A DNA stretch of 44,048 bases from Staphylococcus coagulans (GCF_002901995.1 NZ_PPQN01000034.1:1-44048), one strand, 5' to 3'. Shown: positions 1-11,316, numbered from the stretch's first letter. Notes: generated by a model from the letters alone, not told the origin. Numbers and translations: made by a program.

Positions 1-449
1 AAACTATCTAGGATAATATTTAAACCTTTATAAGTAAGTTGAAATAATGAATTGTTCTTCATGATTTCATCTTCATCTTTAGATATTTTAGGAATTAAAA
101 CACTCTCTGCTGGATAAATGAGAGATGAAAATATTAAAGACAAACTCAATAATATATACATCGTTATTAAACTCATGTGTCCACTATAAAACAACAATGC
201 TAACAAAGTGACTAAAATAATTTGTATCATCGTACTTAGATATAGGATTTTTTTAATATGATATCTATCTAAAATCGGTCCTAAGAATATCATGCACACA
301 TCTATAATACCTACAATAGCGCCTATTATGCCTAAATATACGGGGTTATCATATTGAGTAGCAATATACCAAGTTAAGGAAATTAATATAATACTATCTC
401 CAATATTTGTCGCAATTCTCCCTATAAGTAATTGATATATTGTTTTCAT
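1..449 (-). CDS. MFS transporter, N-terminal part (runs off the left edge)
   Basis: The 149 codons inside the window read without a stop on the minus strand from an ATG at 449. A strong ribosome binding site (GGGGGTGA) lies 4 bases upstream. The protein begins MKTIYQLLIGRIATNIGDSI and shows alternating hydrophobic segments. A loop reading GPILDRYHIKK around residues 57-67 resembles the conserved G-x-x-x-D-R-x-x-R/K loop between helices 2 and 3 of major facilitator transporters. Close relatives are probably drug, macrolide or siderophore-type exporters (the MFS_3 group), but the substrate cannot be told. Its missing C-terminus lies outside the window. It sits beside integrase debris, so it may be cargo of an old integrated element. 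The family assignment is fairly secure and the function is unknown. Confidence 0.72.
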   Translation of the reverse strand, partial: MKTIYQLLIGRIATNIGDSIILISLTWYIATQYDNPVYLGIIGAIVGIIDVCMIFLGPILDRYHIKKILYLSTMIQIILVTLLALLFYSGHMSLITMYILLSLSLIFSSLIYPAESVLIPKISKDEDEIMKNNSLFQLTYKGLNIILDS

Positions 450-644
450 GATTTCACCCCCAAAACCTTTTATAAAATAAGATGTAGCAACGCTTAAAGT
501 ACAGTCATATTAGAAATTTAATTTATCTCTATTATAATCTAAAGTGTTATCATGAGAAATCCCATAGCTGATCACATTCCTTATTGATTCAACTTCGAGT
601 ACTGCTATTTTAAATTATTTAAGGTTACAATGAAATAATGATAA

Positions 645-785
645 AAACCCAAAACAAACTATAGCTATGAAATACGTGTAGTGATTATAGCCCAAAGATT
701 AGGGCATAGTGATACAACAGAAGTGTATAACCGATACGGTCACTTATATCCTAGTACGCAAAAAGAAGTAGTAAAATATTTGTAA
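645..785 (+). pseudogene. Tyrosine integrase, C-terminal remnant
   Basis: A 46-codon frame, open only from 645 after a stop at 642-644, ends in TAA at 783-785. It carries the tail of a phage or island tyrosine recombinase: IAQRLGHSDTTEVYNRYGHL followed by YPSTQKEVVKYL. The LGHS histidine motif and the tyrosine in the segment before GHLYP are the end of the catalytic core. The second catalytic arginine and the whole N-terminal arm-binding and core domains are absent. It therefore cannot be an active recombinase. It points towards the 3' end of tmRNA (1121), where integrases of ssrA-specific elements normally sit. I infer a decayed integrative island. Confidence 0.7.
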
Positions 786-796
786 GGAGTAGATAT

Positions 797-1012
797 ATGA
801 TTATTAACGATTGGAAACTTTATAATAATTCGAATCTAAACTTAATTTTTATAAATACTAAAGATAGTATCCTAGCTACTAGTGAAATGACACCAGCTTT
901 TTGAGTTTACTTTGAAAATGATTTACAAAAAGAAGAAATAATAGAAATTAATCCAGAGTTATACGCAGAAATAAAGAAAGATAATAAAACAATTAAACTG
1001 TTTGATAAATAA
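797..1012 (+). pseudogene. Small phage or island-type ORF interrupted by an in-frame TGA
   Basis: An ATG at 797, 5 bases after an AAGGAGT-type ribosome binding site that overlaps the integrase stop, opens a 71-codon frame. It ends with TAA at 1010-1012. One TGA at 902-904 (codon 36) interrupts it: the protein reads ..SEMTPAF-stop-VYFENDLQKEE... A single TGG-to-TGA change would explain it. The reading frame is otherwise AT-rich and lysine/glutamate/asparagine-rich like many staphylococcal phage or island genes. I do not recognise the family. A good intrinsic terminator follows directly. It is probably a broken accessory gene of the same former element as the integrase remnant. Confidence 0.5.
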
Positions 1013-1039
1013 ACACCCTAAATATGGGTGTCTTTTTTT
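1013..1039 (+). terminator. Intrinsic terminator after the integrase-remnant unit
   Basis: The arms ACACCC (1013-1018) and GGGTGT (1026-1031) form a stem with a 7-base loop, followed by a run of seven T on the plus strand. Confidence 0.75.
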
Positions 1040-1084
1040 ATGTGTTAGGGCATATCTGGGGTAATATTTGTGCACTCAAAAATA

Positions 1085-1112
1085 AAAAGCCCATAACCAC
1101 AAGGATTATAGA
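1085..1112 (-). terminator. ssrA: Possible tmRNA terminator
   Basis: On the minus strand, just past the tmRNA 3' end, an ATAATCC / GGTTAT imperfect stem is followed by GGGCTTTTTATTTTT. The stem is short and has a bulge, so this is a moderate call. Confidence 0.4.
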
Positions 1113-1120
1113 CTAAAGTA

Positions 1121-1477
1121 TGGAGACGGCGGGATTTGAACCCGCGTCCAAAGGTCCTGATACAAATGTTTCTACGTGTGTAGTCTATCCATGAAATTCA
1201 CATCATGCAAGGCGATAGACAGCCAACATGATGCTAGTTTGATTGATCTCTTCTCGTCAGACTTCAAACGGCAGTGACGAGCGTATCCTACTAAAGTTGA
1301 ATCACGTTAACAGCACATAGGCGATGCGGTTAGGTGATGCAGAGTGCAATTACGCAGCTACTGCTAAATTATTGTTAGTTTTGCCAGTTATTATAAACTG
1401 ATGTGTTGATGACGGAGACAACCCTCCGACACGCTTCATGAGCTCTGGGGACCCCTGTCGAATCCATAAACGTCCCC
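1121..1477 (-). ncRNA. ssrA: tmRNA (transfer-messenger RNA)
   Basis: The 5' end GGGGACG (1477 down to 1471) pairs with the 3' end CGTCTCC just before A at 1121, forming the alanine tRNA-like acceptor stem. CCA is encoded at 1123-1121, and the T-arm GGTTCAAATCC lies next to it. The tag reading frame lies at 1385-1350 and reads GKTNNNLAVAA then TAA. The RNA rescues stalled ribosomes together with SmpB, whose gene lies immediately upstream, and tags the unfinished proteins for ClpXP-type proteases. Its length (357 nt) and the surrounding sequence closely resemble other staphylococcal tmRNAs. Its 3' end is a common integration site, and an integrase remnant lies on that side. Confidence 0.97.
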
Positions 1478-1486
1478 GTATTTTTA

Positions 1487-1515
1487 AATGTGCTTTCTTT
1501 ATACGAAAGCACATT
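1487..1515 (-). terminator. Hairpin between smpB and ssrA
   Basis: A perfect 11-bp stem, AATGTGCTTTC (1487-1497) with GAAAGCACATT (1505-1515), encloses a 7-base loop 35 bases after the smpB stop. No strong T-run follows on either strand, so it may act as a weak terminator or as an RNA processing or stabilising hairpin. Confidence 0.5.
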
Positions 1516-1550
1516 ATATCATATCAAAATTTTACAATCTTAGCAATGCT

Positions 1551-2015
1551 TTAATATTTTTGTTTCATCGCACGATCCATATCACGCTTCACAGCTTTTT
1601 CTTTTAAAGTTTGGCGTTTATCGTATTTTTTCTTACCTCTTGCAATACCAAGTAATACTTTACAATTTCCGTGCTTTAAATAGAGCTTGAGCGGAATAAT
1701 CGAATATCCGATTTCACGTGTACGTTCACCGAGTTTAGTAATTTCACGCTTGTGCAACAATAATTTGCGTATACGTCTTGGGTCATGGTTGAAACGATTA
1801 CCTTCTTCATAAGGTGCGATATGCATATTGTGAAGAAAGATTTCACCGCGTTTAACTTGTGCATAGCTGTCCTTTAAATTCGCACTTCCACGACGTATCG
1901 ACTTAATTTCAGTCCCTTGCAACACAATGCCCGCTTCAATCGTGTCTTCGATGTTATAATCATGACGTGCCTTACGATTTTCTGCTAATGTGCCTTTACC
2001 TGATTTTTTTGGCAT
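1551..2015 (-). CDS. smpB: SsrA-binding protein SmpB
   Basis: SmpB binds the tRNA-like part of tmRNA and places it in the empty A site of stalled ribosomes. The protein has the family signature [15 protein letters not shown] and later [15 protein letters not shown] and [15 protein letters not shown]. It ends in the basic tail that mimics the missing tRNA stem. I start it at ATG 2015, giving 154 residues, the length I recall for S. aureus. A ribosome binding site (GAGGTG) lies about 6 bases upstream. The longer in-frame GTG at 2024 would overlap that site. It lies 15 bases after rnr and directly before ssrA, and RNase R is itself recruited in trans-translation, so the three genes work together. 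Confidence 0.96.
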   Translation of the reverse strand: MPKKSGKGTLAENRKARHDYNIEDTIEAGIVLQGTEIKSIRRGSANLKDSYAQVKRGEIFLHNMHIAPYEEGNRFNHDPRRIRKLLLHKREITKLGERTREIGYSIIPLKLYLKHGNCKVLLGIARGKKKYDKRQTLKEKAVKRDMDRAMKQKY

Positions 2016-2030
2016 TGGTTTCACCTCAAA

Positions 2031-4385
2031 TTATTTTTTCTTTTTACGTGCTTTTTTCTTCACACTTTTCCCTTTATAAAAAGGCTGATGCTGTGTATTT
2101 CCAGATTTTTCACGACGGCGTGCGTTTTTTCCTTTACGCTGCTTCTGCTTTTTCTTTTTAGTTTTTTTCTTTTCAAACTGATTACCTTTTGTTTTTGCTT
2201 GTATCGTTTTACCGCGTGCTTTTTTATCTTTTTGTCGACCAAAATCAATAGGCATGCCTACAATTTGAAAATCAATTTGTCGTTCTTCCACATCTACATG
2301 AACTACTTTGACTTTTACAACATCACCAATTCGATAGACAGTCGCTTTTCTTTCACCGATAAGCGCCATTTGTCGCTCATCAAAATGATAATAGTCATCA
2401 GTCATATTTTGAACATTGATCATCCCTTCAATTGTGTTAGGGAGTTCAATAAACATACCAAAGTTTGCTACTGAACTAATGACACCTTCAAATTCATCAC
2501 CAATATGTTGAATCATGTACTCTGCTTTTTTAAGTTCATCCGTATCACGTTCAGCATCGACCGCACGGCGTTCACGTTGTGATGTATGCTCAGCAATTTG
2601 AGGTAACTTTTCTTCCCATTCGTGTTTCGCTTTTCCATCCATCGACTTTTCAATAAGATATTTTCTAATCAATCGGTGTACGATTAAGTCTGGATAACGT
2701 CGTATAGGTGATGTAAAGTGTGTATAATAATCAGCTGCTAAACCAAAATGACCTAAATTTTCTGCGTCATAATGCGCTTGTTGCATTGAGCGAAGCATCA
2801 TTGTGGATATGACCATATCTTCTGGTCTTCCAGCAATTTCTTCACTAATACTTTGTAAAGTACTTGGATGAATATCTTCTCCTGTTCCTTGAATCATGAT
2901 GCCAAAATTCGTAATAAAGTCAAAAAATTGGCGTAATCGCTCTGATTTTGGTTGTTCATGAACACGGTAAATAAATGGAACTTCCATCTTACTAAAATGT
3001 TCTGCTATCGTTTCATTGGCAATCAACATAAATGATTCAATCAGTCGCTCGCCTTCACCACGCTCACGTGTAACCACTTCTTTTGGAATACCTTCTTCAT
3101 TGACTAAAACTTTAGCCTCTTTGATATCAAAATCTATTTCGCCACGTTTTTTACGCATATCGATTAATGTTTGAGATAAATTTTTAGCTAAATCTAACAT
3201 TGATACAAGCTCACGATATTTTTGGCGTGCTTCTGGATCTCTATCAGTAATGATACGATTCACAGCTTCATATGTCATTCTTGCATTAGAATGGATCACA
3301 CTATCAAATATTTCGTGTTTGATGACTTTACCTTCGGGATTAATGACCATACGGCAACTCATCGCCAAACGATCAACATTTGGATTTAACGAACAAATTC
3401 CGTTACTTAATCGGTGTGGAATCATCGGTATAACACGATCCACTAAATACACACTTGTCGAACGATCATAAGCTTCTCGATCGAGTGCAGAACCTTCTTT
3501 GACGTAATAACTCACGTCAGCAATACTTACTGTTAATTCAATATTTCCATGATCTAATTTTTTGACTGCAATCGCATCATCTAAATCTTTCGCGTCTGCG
3601 CCATCAATAGTAATGGTTAAATCTTGACGCAAATCTTGTCGTCCTTCAAGTTCTGACGGTTGGATTGTTTCAGGAATGCATTCTGCCTCTTTCAGCACAT
3701 CATTTGGGAATTCTATCTCGATTCCATGTTGATAAATGATGGACAAAATATCTACGCCTGGATCATTTTTATGGCCTAAAATCGCTGATACTTGGCCTTC
3801 AGGATTATTAGTTCCATCAGAATACTTTGTAATTTGTACAAGAACTTTATGGCCATCAATCGCACCTAAATCCTGCCCTTTAGGAATAAAGATGTCTTGC
3901 ATAATTCTTTTATCGTCAGGGACGACGAAACCAAAATGACGGGCTTCTGAGAATGTACCGACCACTTGTTTAATCGAATGTGATTCTATCGCCTTCACTT
4001 CACCTTCAAATTTTCCTTTACGGAAGTCGCCGCGAGATTTTTTTACTTCTACGATAACTGTATCGCCATCCATTGCTCTATTGATTTTTGTAGGCGGTAT
4101 AAAGATATCTTCCATGTCCTCTTCTTCAGGTCTTAGAAACGCAAATCCTTTTTTATTTTGGCTTAATGTTCCTCTGACAATGCCTGGTTTAGGTCCGCGT
4201 TTTTGATAACGGTCTTGTTTTGTCCGTGTAACCATTCCTGATTGTTCTAACTCAACCAATATTTTTATGAGGTCACGAAATGAATCTGCACTATTTAATC
4301 CTAATGCATCTTGGAAGTCAGACACTGACATAGGTTCATAATCAGCGCTTTGGATAATTGCCTTAATCTCTTCTTTTAAATTCAT
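2031..4385 (-). CDS. rnr: Ribonuclease R
   Basis: This is a processive 3'-to-5' exoribonuclease of the RNB family that degrades structured RNA and the mRNA of stalled ribosomes. The 784 residues show an N-terminal winged-helix region, two cold-shock-type OB domains (roughly 65-210), the RNB catalytic centre ITIDGADAKDLDDAIAV near 258-274 with its metal-binding aspartates, and an S1 domain near the C-terminus. A very basic tail of about 60 residues, rich in lysine and arginine, ends ..KKKARKKKK. The ATG at 4385 has an ideal AAGGAGGAG site. smpB follows after 15 bases and is probably co-transcribed. Confidence 0.96.
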   Translation of the reverse strand: MNLKEEIKAIIQSADYEPMSVSDFQDALGLNSADSFRDLIKILVELEQSGMVTRTKQDRYQKRGPKPGIVRGTLSQNKKGFAFLRPEEEDMEDIFIPPTKINRAMDGDTVIVEVKKSRGDFRKGKFEGEVKAIESHSIKQVVGTFSEARHFGFVVPDDKRIMQDIFIPKGQDLGAIDGHKVLVQITKYSDGTNNPEGQVSAILGHKNDPGVDILSIIYQHGIEIEFPNDVLKEAECIPETIQPSELEGRQDLRQDLTITIDGADAKDLDDAIAVKKLDHGNIELTVSIADVSYYVKEGSALDREAYDRSTSVYLVDRVIPMIPHRLSNGICSLNPNVDRLAMSCRMVINPEGKVIKHEIFDSVIHSNARMTYEAVNRIITDRDPEARQKYRELVSMLDLAKNLSQTLIDMRKKRGEIDFDIKEAKVLVNEEGIPKEVVTRERGEGERLIESFMLIANETIAEHFSKMEVPFIYRVHEQPKSERLRQFFDFITNFGIMIQGTGEDIHPSTLQSISEEIAGRPEDMVISTMMLRSMQQAHYDAENLGHFGLAADYYTHFTSPIRRYPDLIVHRLIRKYLIEKSMDGKAKHEWEEKLPQIAEHTSQRERRAVDAERDTDELKKAEYMIQHIGDEFEGVISSVANFGMFIELPNTIEGMINVQNMTDDYYHFDERQMALIGERKATVYRIGDVVKVKVVHVDVEERQIDFQIVGMPIDFGRQKDKKARGKTIQAKTKGNQFEKKKTKKKKQKQRKGKNARRREKSGNTQHQPFYKGKSVKKKARKKKK

Positions 4386-4468
4386 CTTGCTCCTCCTTTC
4401 TATTTAAAATCTGATTTAAATGACTTTCTAACTTGTTACGTATTTAAAATTGACTGTTTTAATATGCA

Positions 4469-5209
4469 CTATTCTGACCAATCTAATGTTTCTAAAAATG
4501 AATAAATTTCTTCAAACACAGCTTCTTTTTCTTTATCAATTGTAATGACATGGCCTGAATTTTGATACCATGATAAATGCTTATCATCAGAAATAGCTTC
4601 ATTGTATATGATATTAGCAGAATCCGGATTAATCATTTCATCGTTTTCTGATTGAATCACGAGTAACGGATCCATCACTTCATCTACAGCATCTCTGACT
4701 TCTTGCAATGTACCTTGGAGTTCTTTTAAAGTACTCGTCGGATGAAATGCTGCCATTTCTTTTTCTATCGTCTCTTCATCTTTTCCCTCATACTTTTTAA
4801 AGTTTCTAGCATATTCTAAAACACCTTCATACATTGCACCTTCTGTTTTAATGTACATCGGCGTACACATGGTTACAATACCCTTCACACTGCGATTTAA
4901 GCTTAATTTCAGCGCAAATACCCCACCTAATGATAAACCTGCTACAGCAATTTCATCGTAGCCTTGTTCTACTAAGTAATCATAACCATCCAGTGCATCT
5001 TTATACCACACATGCGGGCTTGATTTTAAAATTTCTTCTGGTGGCGCTGCATGTCCCTCATAATGAGGCGCATAGGAAGTATAGCCTTTCTTTTGTAAAA
5101 AGCGGCCTAACTGGCGTACGTCTGAACTATTACCTGTAAAACCGTGTAATAATAACACAGCGCGTTTTCCTTCTTCAAAAAAGAAAGGCTTAGGTAGTTG
5201 AATTTTCAT
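4469..5209 (-). CDS. est: Carboxylesterase (alpha/beta hydrolase)
   Basis: A 246-residue serine hydrolase related to the Est/YvaK carboxylesterase found next to secG and rnr in Bacillus and Staphylococcus. Visible features are the oxyanion-side motif LLHGFTG (about 20-26), the nucleophile elbow GLSLGG with Ser93, an acidic residue in the segment [12 protein letters not shown], and the catalytic histidine in SGHVITID. These form a Ser-Asp-His triad. It hydrolyses short-chain esters and its natural substrate is unknown. The chosen start ATG 5209 gives [19 protein letters not shown] longer reading from a TTG at 5230 would run through the AAAGGA ribosome binding site. It has its own promoter in front. 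Confidence 0.9.
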   Translation of the reverse strand: MKIQLPKPFFFEEGKRAVLLLHGFTGNSSDVRQLGRFLQKKGYTSYAPHYEGHAAPPEEILKSSPHVWYKDALDGYDYLVEQGYDEIAVAGLSLGGVFALKLSLNRSVKGIVTMCTPMYIKTEGAMYEGVLEYARNFKKYEGKDEETIEKEMAAFHPTSTLKELQGTLQEVRDAVDEVMDPLLVIQSENDEMINPDSANIIYNEAISDDKHLSWYQNSGHVITIDKEKEAVFEEIYSFLETLDWSE

Positions 5210-5245
5210 AATACAATCTCGTCCTTTCAAACACTCATATGATTC

Positions 5246-5274
5246 ATTCTATCGATAAAAAATCGTACATACAA
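5246..5274 (-). promoter_or_regulatory. Promoter for est-rnr-smpB
   Basis: On the minus strand, TTGTAT (5274-5269), a 17-base spacer and TAGAAT (5251-5246) lie between the secG terminator and est. This is a good SigA-type match. Confidence 0.65.
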
Positions 5275-5276
5275 AC

Positions 5277-5306
5277 AAAAAAGCCCGACTTTTCAACGGC
5301 CGGACT
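5277..5306 (-). terminator. secG terminator
   Basis: On the minus strand the arms AGTCCG and CGGGCT (one G-U pair) are followed by six T. It lies directly after the secG stop codon. Confidence 0.75.
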
Positions 5307-5540
5307 CTACATATTAAAGTAACTGATACCTAACATTAATACAAAGAAAATAATCGATAGTACAATTGTCAATCTATGCAAAAATAAATCTACACCACGT
5401 TGTTTTTGCTTACCGAATAACTGTTCAGCACCACCGCTGATTGCGCCTGATAAGCCGTTACTCTTACCTTCTTGTAATAAAACAACCGTGATGAGTGCGA
5501 TACAGTCAATAATGAGTAATACTACAAAAAAGGTATGCAT
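5307..5540 (-). CDS. secG: Preprotein translocase subunit SecG
   Basis: SecG is the small accessory subunit of the SecYEG channel in the membrane. The 77 residues contain two transmembrane helices, about 2-22 and 53-75, joined by a conserved polar loop with [16 protein letters not shown] and [12 protein letters not shown] start at ATG 5540 (MHTFFVVLL..), 9 bases after a GGAGGA site. A longer frame to 5555 would run through that site. Length and sequence match staphylococcal SecG. The motor partner secA lies in the same window. Confidence 0.95.
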   Translation of the reverse strand: MHTFFVVLLIIDCIALITVVLLQEGKSNGLSGAISGGAEQLFGKQKQRGVDLFLHRLTIVLSIIFFVLMLGISYFNM

Positions 5541-5608
5541 CAGACTGTCCTCCATTCATCATATACGGAAGCTATTTTACCATATTTACCGTATATTCAC
5601 AATATAGT

Positions 5609-6076
5609 TTAACGATTAAATGTCGATTTACGCTTCACACTTACGGTAATCATCATTATCGCGAGAACTAAAGAACCTAAATTCACGACGAGATAAGGGA
5701 CTAATGCGAAAAATCCTTTTACATGAAAAATCGCTGCATAAAGGATGGGTGGATTGAGTAGCGCGTTAAATAATTGAGAAATAAAGACTGCAAGCATAAA
5801 CCACCATAAATAAGGATGTTGATTTTTAAGTGCAACAACACCCGCTGCATAGGCTAAAACATATAAAATGCCTATATAGCGTAAGCTGTTATTAATTGCA
5901 TTGATGCTATTTTCTGTTGCCTTATTACCCGAATGTTCCAACATATACGTAATCACTTGACCATCAACAATAACGACCTGATGAATCACTAAGCAGACCG
6001 CAAATAAAAATGAAATATAACCTAATAATTTGCCGGTATGTTGTGCACGCATTTCAGAGTTTTGTAGTTGTGACAT
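5609..6076 (-). CDS. Membrane protein of unknown function, four helices
   Basis: A 155-residue protein that I do not recognise by family. It has about four hydrophobic segments (roughly 17-37, 66-86, 90-110 and 123-147), short polar links and a basic C-terminal end (SVKRKSTFNR). It has no signal peptide-type cleavage site and no catalytic motif that I can see. The start ATG at 6076 has an AAGGAG site upstream. It sits alone between the eno terminator and secG, a position I recall as also holding a hypothetical membrane gene in S. aureus. It is probably real and conserved in staphylococci, but no role can be inferred. Confidence 0.75.
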   Translation of the reverse strand: MSQLQNSEMRAQHTGKLLGYISFLFAVCLVIHQVVIVDGQVITYMLEHSGNKATENSINAINNSLRYIGILYVLAYAAGVVALKNQHPYLWWFMLAVFISQLFNALLNPPILYAAIFHVKGFFALVPYLVVNLGSLVLAIMMITVSVKRKSTFNR

Positions 6077-6206
6077 AAAAGACTCCTTCTTATACTTTTA
6101 ATATTATTATATCAGTTTCAAAACACATTGAAAATCTAAGTCTTGGTCGAAATAAGACGGACACAACGATATCGATTTAAGCAGTCCACTTATTAAAGTT
6201 TTGAAT

Positions 6207-6252
6207 GAAAAAACGAGAGGTTAAGCAACACGTTAGTGTTCCTCAACCTCTC
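6207..6252 (-). terminator. eno terminator
   Basis: A long imperfect stem of GAGAGGTTGAGGAACAC against GTGTTGCTTAACCTCTC is followed by GTTTTTTC on the minus strand, about 35 bases past the eno stop. It ends the glycolytic operon. Confidence 0.9.
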
Positions 6253-6285
6253 AAATATCATTTAATTCATCTATTTAACTTAATA

Positions 6286-7611
<1,326 letters not shown>

Positions 7612-7684
7612 TCAATTTTATGATCTGTTCTTAATATTTTAAACAGACATTATTTTATCCAAAACAGGTTGGCTGTTCATTGTT

Positions 7685-7712
7685 ATTATAACGAGTAATA
7701 CTTATTTTTCAA
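7685..7712 (-). promoter_or_regulatory. Internal promoter for eno
   Basis: On the minus strand TTGAAA (7712-7707), a 16-base spacer and a perfect TATAAT (7690-7685) lie just after the gpmI stop. This suggests that eno can be transcribed apart from the upstream operon. Confidence 0.65.
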
Positions 7713-7718
7713 AATGAT

Positions 7719-9239
7719 TTAGTGTTCGATTAATGATTCACCAGTCATATCTTCTGGTTGTTCTAAGCCCATGATATCAAGTAATGTTGGCGCTAAGTCA
7801 CCTAAGCGTCCTGTTGAACGCAAAGTATGACCTTCTTTAGTCAAGATTACTGGAACGGGGTTTGTTGTGTGTGTTGTCATCGGTTGATCATCATCTGTTA
7901 ACACTTCATCAGAGTTACCATGGTCAGCAGTGATTAATGCATGACCACCCATGTCGATGATTTTATCAACGACTTCGCCGAGACATTCGTCTACAGCTTC
8001 GATTGCTTTAATAGTCGGTTCCAATTTACCACTGTGACCAACCATATCTGGGTTCGCAAAGTTTAAGATAATAAGGTCTAAATCACCTTTATCTAATTCT
8101 TCTAACAATGCATCGCGAACTTCATAAGCGCTCATTTCAGGTTTTAAATCATAAGTTGCAACTTTAGGTGAATTGATTAAACGACGACGCTCACCTTTGA
8201 ATTCCTCGTTTTGACCCCCGTTCATAAAGTAAGTCACGTGAGGGTATTTTTCAGTTTCTGCAATTCTTAATTGCACTAAACCATTATCTTGAGCAACTTC
8301 ACCGATTGTATTTTTCAAATCAACTTTTTCAAATACAATATGTGCATCAACTTGATCATTGTAGCCTGTAAATGTAGCAAAATATAGATCTTTAACTTGT
8401 TCAACCTCAAAACCATCAAAAACTTTATTTGTAAAGATTTCTGAAAGCTGTCCAGCGCGGTCAGGTCTGAAGTTATAGAAAATTACTGCATCACCGTCAT
8501 TTACACCGTTATTTTGATTTTCTACAACAAAAGGTTCGATAAATTCATCTGTCAAATCGTTATCATAGTTTGCTTGAACCCCTTCGTGTGCTGAAGGATA
8601 TTTAACGACATGATCAAATCCACGAATCGCATCATATGCTTTTTGTTCACGTTCCCAACGTTTATCACGGTCCATTGCGTAATAACGTCCAGAAACAGAA
8701 GCGAATTGACCAACACCAAGTTCTTTGAATTTATCTTCAGTTTCATCAATATATTTAAGTGCAGATTTTTGATCAACATCACGACCATCTAAAAATGCAT
8801 GCACGTAAACTTTTGTTAAACCTTTTCTTTTAGCAAGTTCTAAAATCGCATAAAGGTGTTCGTAATGACTGTGCACACCACTATCAGAAAGTAGACCAAA
8901 AACATGTAATGCTGATTGATGATTCAACGCATGATCAATTGCACCGTTTAAAACACCATTGTCGAAAAAATCGCCTTCTTCAATAGATTTGTTAATACGT
9001 GTTAAACTTTGGTACACAATGCGTCCAGCACCGATATTCATATGTCCAACTTCTGAATTACCCATTTGGCCATCTGGAAGACCTACATCCAAACCACTCG
9101 CTTCAATTTGCGTTGTCGGATATTTTTCAAAATAGCGGTCAAAATTAGGCTTGTTTGCTAATTTTACTGCATTACCATGGATTTCTTCACGATTTGCAAA
9201 TCCGTCTAAAATAATAAGAGCTGTTGGCTTTTTGGCCAT
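7719..9239 (-). CDS. gpmI: 2,3-bisphosphoglycerate-independent phosphoglycerate mutase
   Basis: This enzyme interconverts 3- and 2-phosphoglycerate through a phosphoserine intermediate and uses Mn2+. The 506 residues belong to the alkaline phosphatase-like superfamily. The N-terminal ALIILDGF supplies metal ligands, and the nucleophile Ser62 lies in [16 protein letters not shown]. The FYNFRPDRA segment contacts substrate, and the C-terminal ITADHGNSD and TTHTTNPVP hold the second metal site. The start at 9239 follows the tpiA stop by two bases, and its ribosome binding site (AGAAGGTG) lies inside the tpiA tail, so translation is probably coupled. Confidence 0.97.
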   Translation of the reverse strand: MAKKPTALIILDGFANREEIHGNAVKLANKPNFDRYFEKYPTTQIEASGLDVGLPDGQMGNSEVGHMNIGAGRIVYQSLTRINKSIEEGDFFDNGVLNGAIDHALNHQSALHVFGLLSDSGVHSHYEHLYAILELAKRKGLTKVYVHAFLDGRDVDQKSALKYIDETEDKFKELGVGQFASVSGRYYAMDRDKRWEREQKAYDAIRGFDHVVKYPSAHEGVQANYDNDLTDEFIEPFVVENQNNGVNDGDAVIFYNFRPDRAGQLSEIFTNKVFDGFEVEQVKDLYFATFTGYNDQVDAHIVFEKVDLKNTIGEVAQDNGLVQLRIAETEKYPHVTYFMNGGQNEEFKGERRRLINSPKVATYDLKPEMSAYEVRDALLEELDKGDLDLIILNFANPDMVGHSGKLEPTIKAIEAVDECLGEVVDKIIDMGGHALITADHGNSDEVLTDDDQPMTTHTTNPVPVILTKEGHTLRSTGRLGDLAPTLLDIMGLEQPEDMTGESLIEH

Positions 9240-9241
9240 AA

Positions 9242-10051
<810 letters not shown>

Positions 10052-10057
10052 TTAAAA

Positions 10058-11248
10058 TTATTTATTCGCAATTGCTTTAATACCTGGTAGTTCTTTACCT
10101 TCTAAATATTCTAATGACGCACCGCCACCAGTTGAAATGTGTGTAAAGTCTTCTTCAAAACCAAGTTGCATTGCTGCAGCAGCTGAATCGCCACCACCAA
10201 TGATTGTTGTTGCATCTTTAAGTTCTGCAATAGCTTCACATACACCAATTGTACCTTTAGCAAAGTTGCTAAATTCAAAAACACCCATTGGGCCGTTCCA
10301 TACAACTGTATGTGCACCTGCAAGTTGTTTTTTGAATAACTCAACAGTTTTTGGTCCAATGTCCATTGCTTCTTGATCAGTAGGGATTTCATCGATAGAT
10401 ACAGTTGTAATTTGTGCATCGTTAGAAAATTCTTTTGCCACTTTACCGTCAATTGGTAATACAATTTGGTCACCTGCACGGTCTAATAAATCTTTGGCAA
10501 AATCAATTTTGTCTGCTTCAAGTAATGAAAGACCGATTTCTTTACCTTGTGCTTTTAAGAAAGTGTAGGCCATTCCGCCACCGATTAACACTTTATCTGC
10601 TATTTTTAATAAGTTTTCAATGACGCCGATTTTATCAGATACTTTAGCGCCACCTAATATTGCAACAACAGGTTTTTCAGGATTTTCAACAACGCCACCA
10701 ATGAATTTGATTTCTTTTTCCATTAAGAAACCTGCAACAGCCTCAAGGTGTGTTGAGATTCCTACGTTAGAAGCATGCTCACGGTGTGCTGTACCGAAAG
10801 CGTCGTTTACGAAAATGTCACCTAAAGATGCCCAATATTTACCAAGTTCAGGATCATTTTTAGATTCTTTTTTACCATCTACATCTTCAAAGCGTGTGTT
10901 TTCAAACATTAAAACTTCGCCTTCGTTTAAGGCTTTAATGGCAGATTCTAATTTTTCTCCACGTGTTTCTGGAATAAATTGAACCTCTTTGTTTAGTTTT
11001 TCTGATAAACGTTTCGCAACCGGCGCTAATGAGAGTTTCTCTTTATCACTTTCTTCTTTGACTTTACCTAAATGTGAGAAAACAACAATTTTCCCACCTT
11101 GTTCAATGATATATTTTAATGTCGGTAATGCCTGAACAATACGGTTATCGTTGGTAATTTCGCCGTCTTTCATTGGAACATTGAAATCTGCACGCACAAG
11201 TACAACTTTACCTTTTAACTCAACATCTGTTACATCCTTTTTTGCCAT
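10058..11248 (-). CDS. pgk: Phosphoglycerate kinase
   Basis: It transfers the acyl phosphate of 1,3-bisphosphoglycerate to ADP, the first ATP-yielding step of glycolysis. The 396 residues are the normal length. The N-terminal [16 protein letters not shown] binds substrate. The nucleotide domain shows [15 protein letters not shown], the [11 protein letters not shown] and [15 protein letters not shown] segments of the hinge region, and the C-terminal [13 protein letters not shown] and [14 protein letters not shown]. The ATG has an ideal GAGGAGG site. A hairpin that may act as a partial terminator separates it from gapA. Confidence 0.98.
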   Translation of the reverse strand: MAKKDVTDVELKGKVVLVRADFNVPMKDGEITNDNRIVQALPTLKYIIEQGGKIVVFSHLGKVKEESDKEKLSLAPVAKRLSEKLNKEVQFIPETRGEKLESAIKALNEGEVLMFENTRFEDVDGKKESKNDPELGKYWASLGDIFVNDAFGTAHREHASNVGISTHLEAVAGFLMEKEIKFIGGVVENPEKPVVAILGGAKVSDKIGVIENLLKIADKVLIGGGMAYTFLKAQGKEIGLSLLEADKIDFAKDLLDRAGDQIVLPIDGKVAKEFSNDAQITTVSIDEIPTDQEAMDIGPKTVELFKKQLAGAHTVVWNGPMGVFEFSNFAKGTIGVCEAIAELKDATTIIGGGDSAAAAMQLGFEEDFTHISTGGGASLEYLEGKELPGIKAIANK

Positions 11249-11286
11249 CGAGAATCCTCCTCATAAAAAGTCATGAATTTTAAAAT

Positions 11287-11316
11287 AAGCGGAGAAGCGT
11301 TTGTGCTCCTCCGCTT
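11287..11316 (-). terminator. Hairpin between gapA and pgk, possible partial terminator
   Basis: On the minus strand AAGCGGAGGAGC and GCTTCTCCGCTT form a 12-bp stem (one G-U pair) with a 6-base loop. ATTTTAAAATT follows it. The weak T-tail suggests partial termination or a processing or stability element that could set gapA transcript levels above those of the distal genes. Confidence 0.55.

Noticed and set aside
10111..10479. 122-codon minus-strand frame inside pgk
   Set aside because: Out-of-frame shadow of a well-conserved gene, rich in Leu and Gln with no known pattern.
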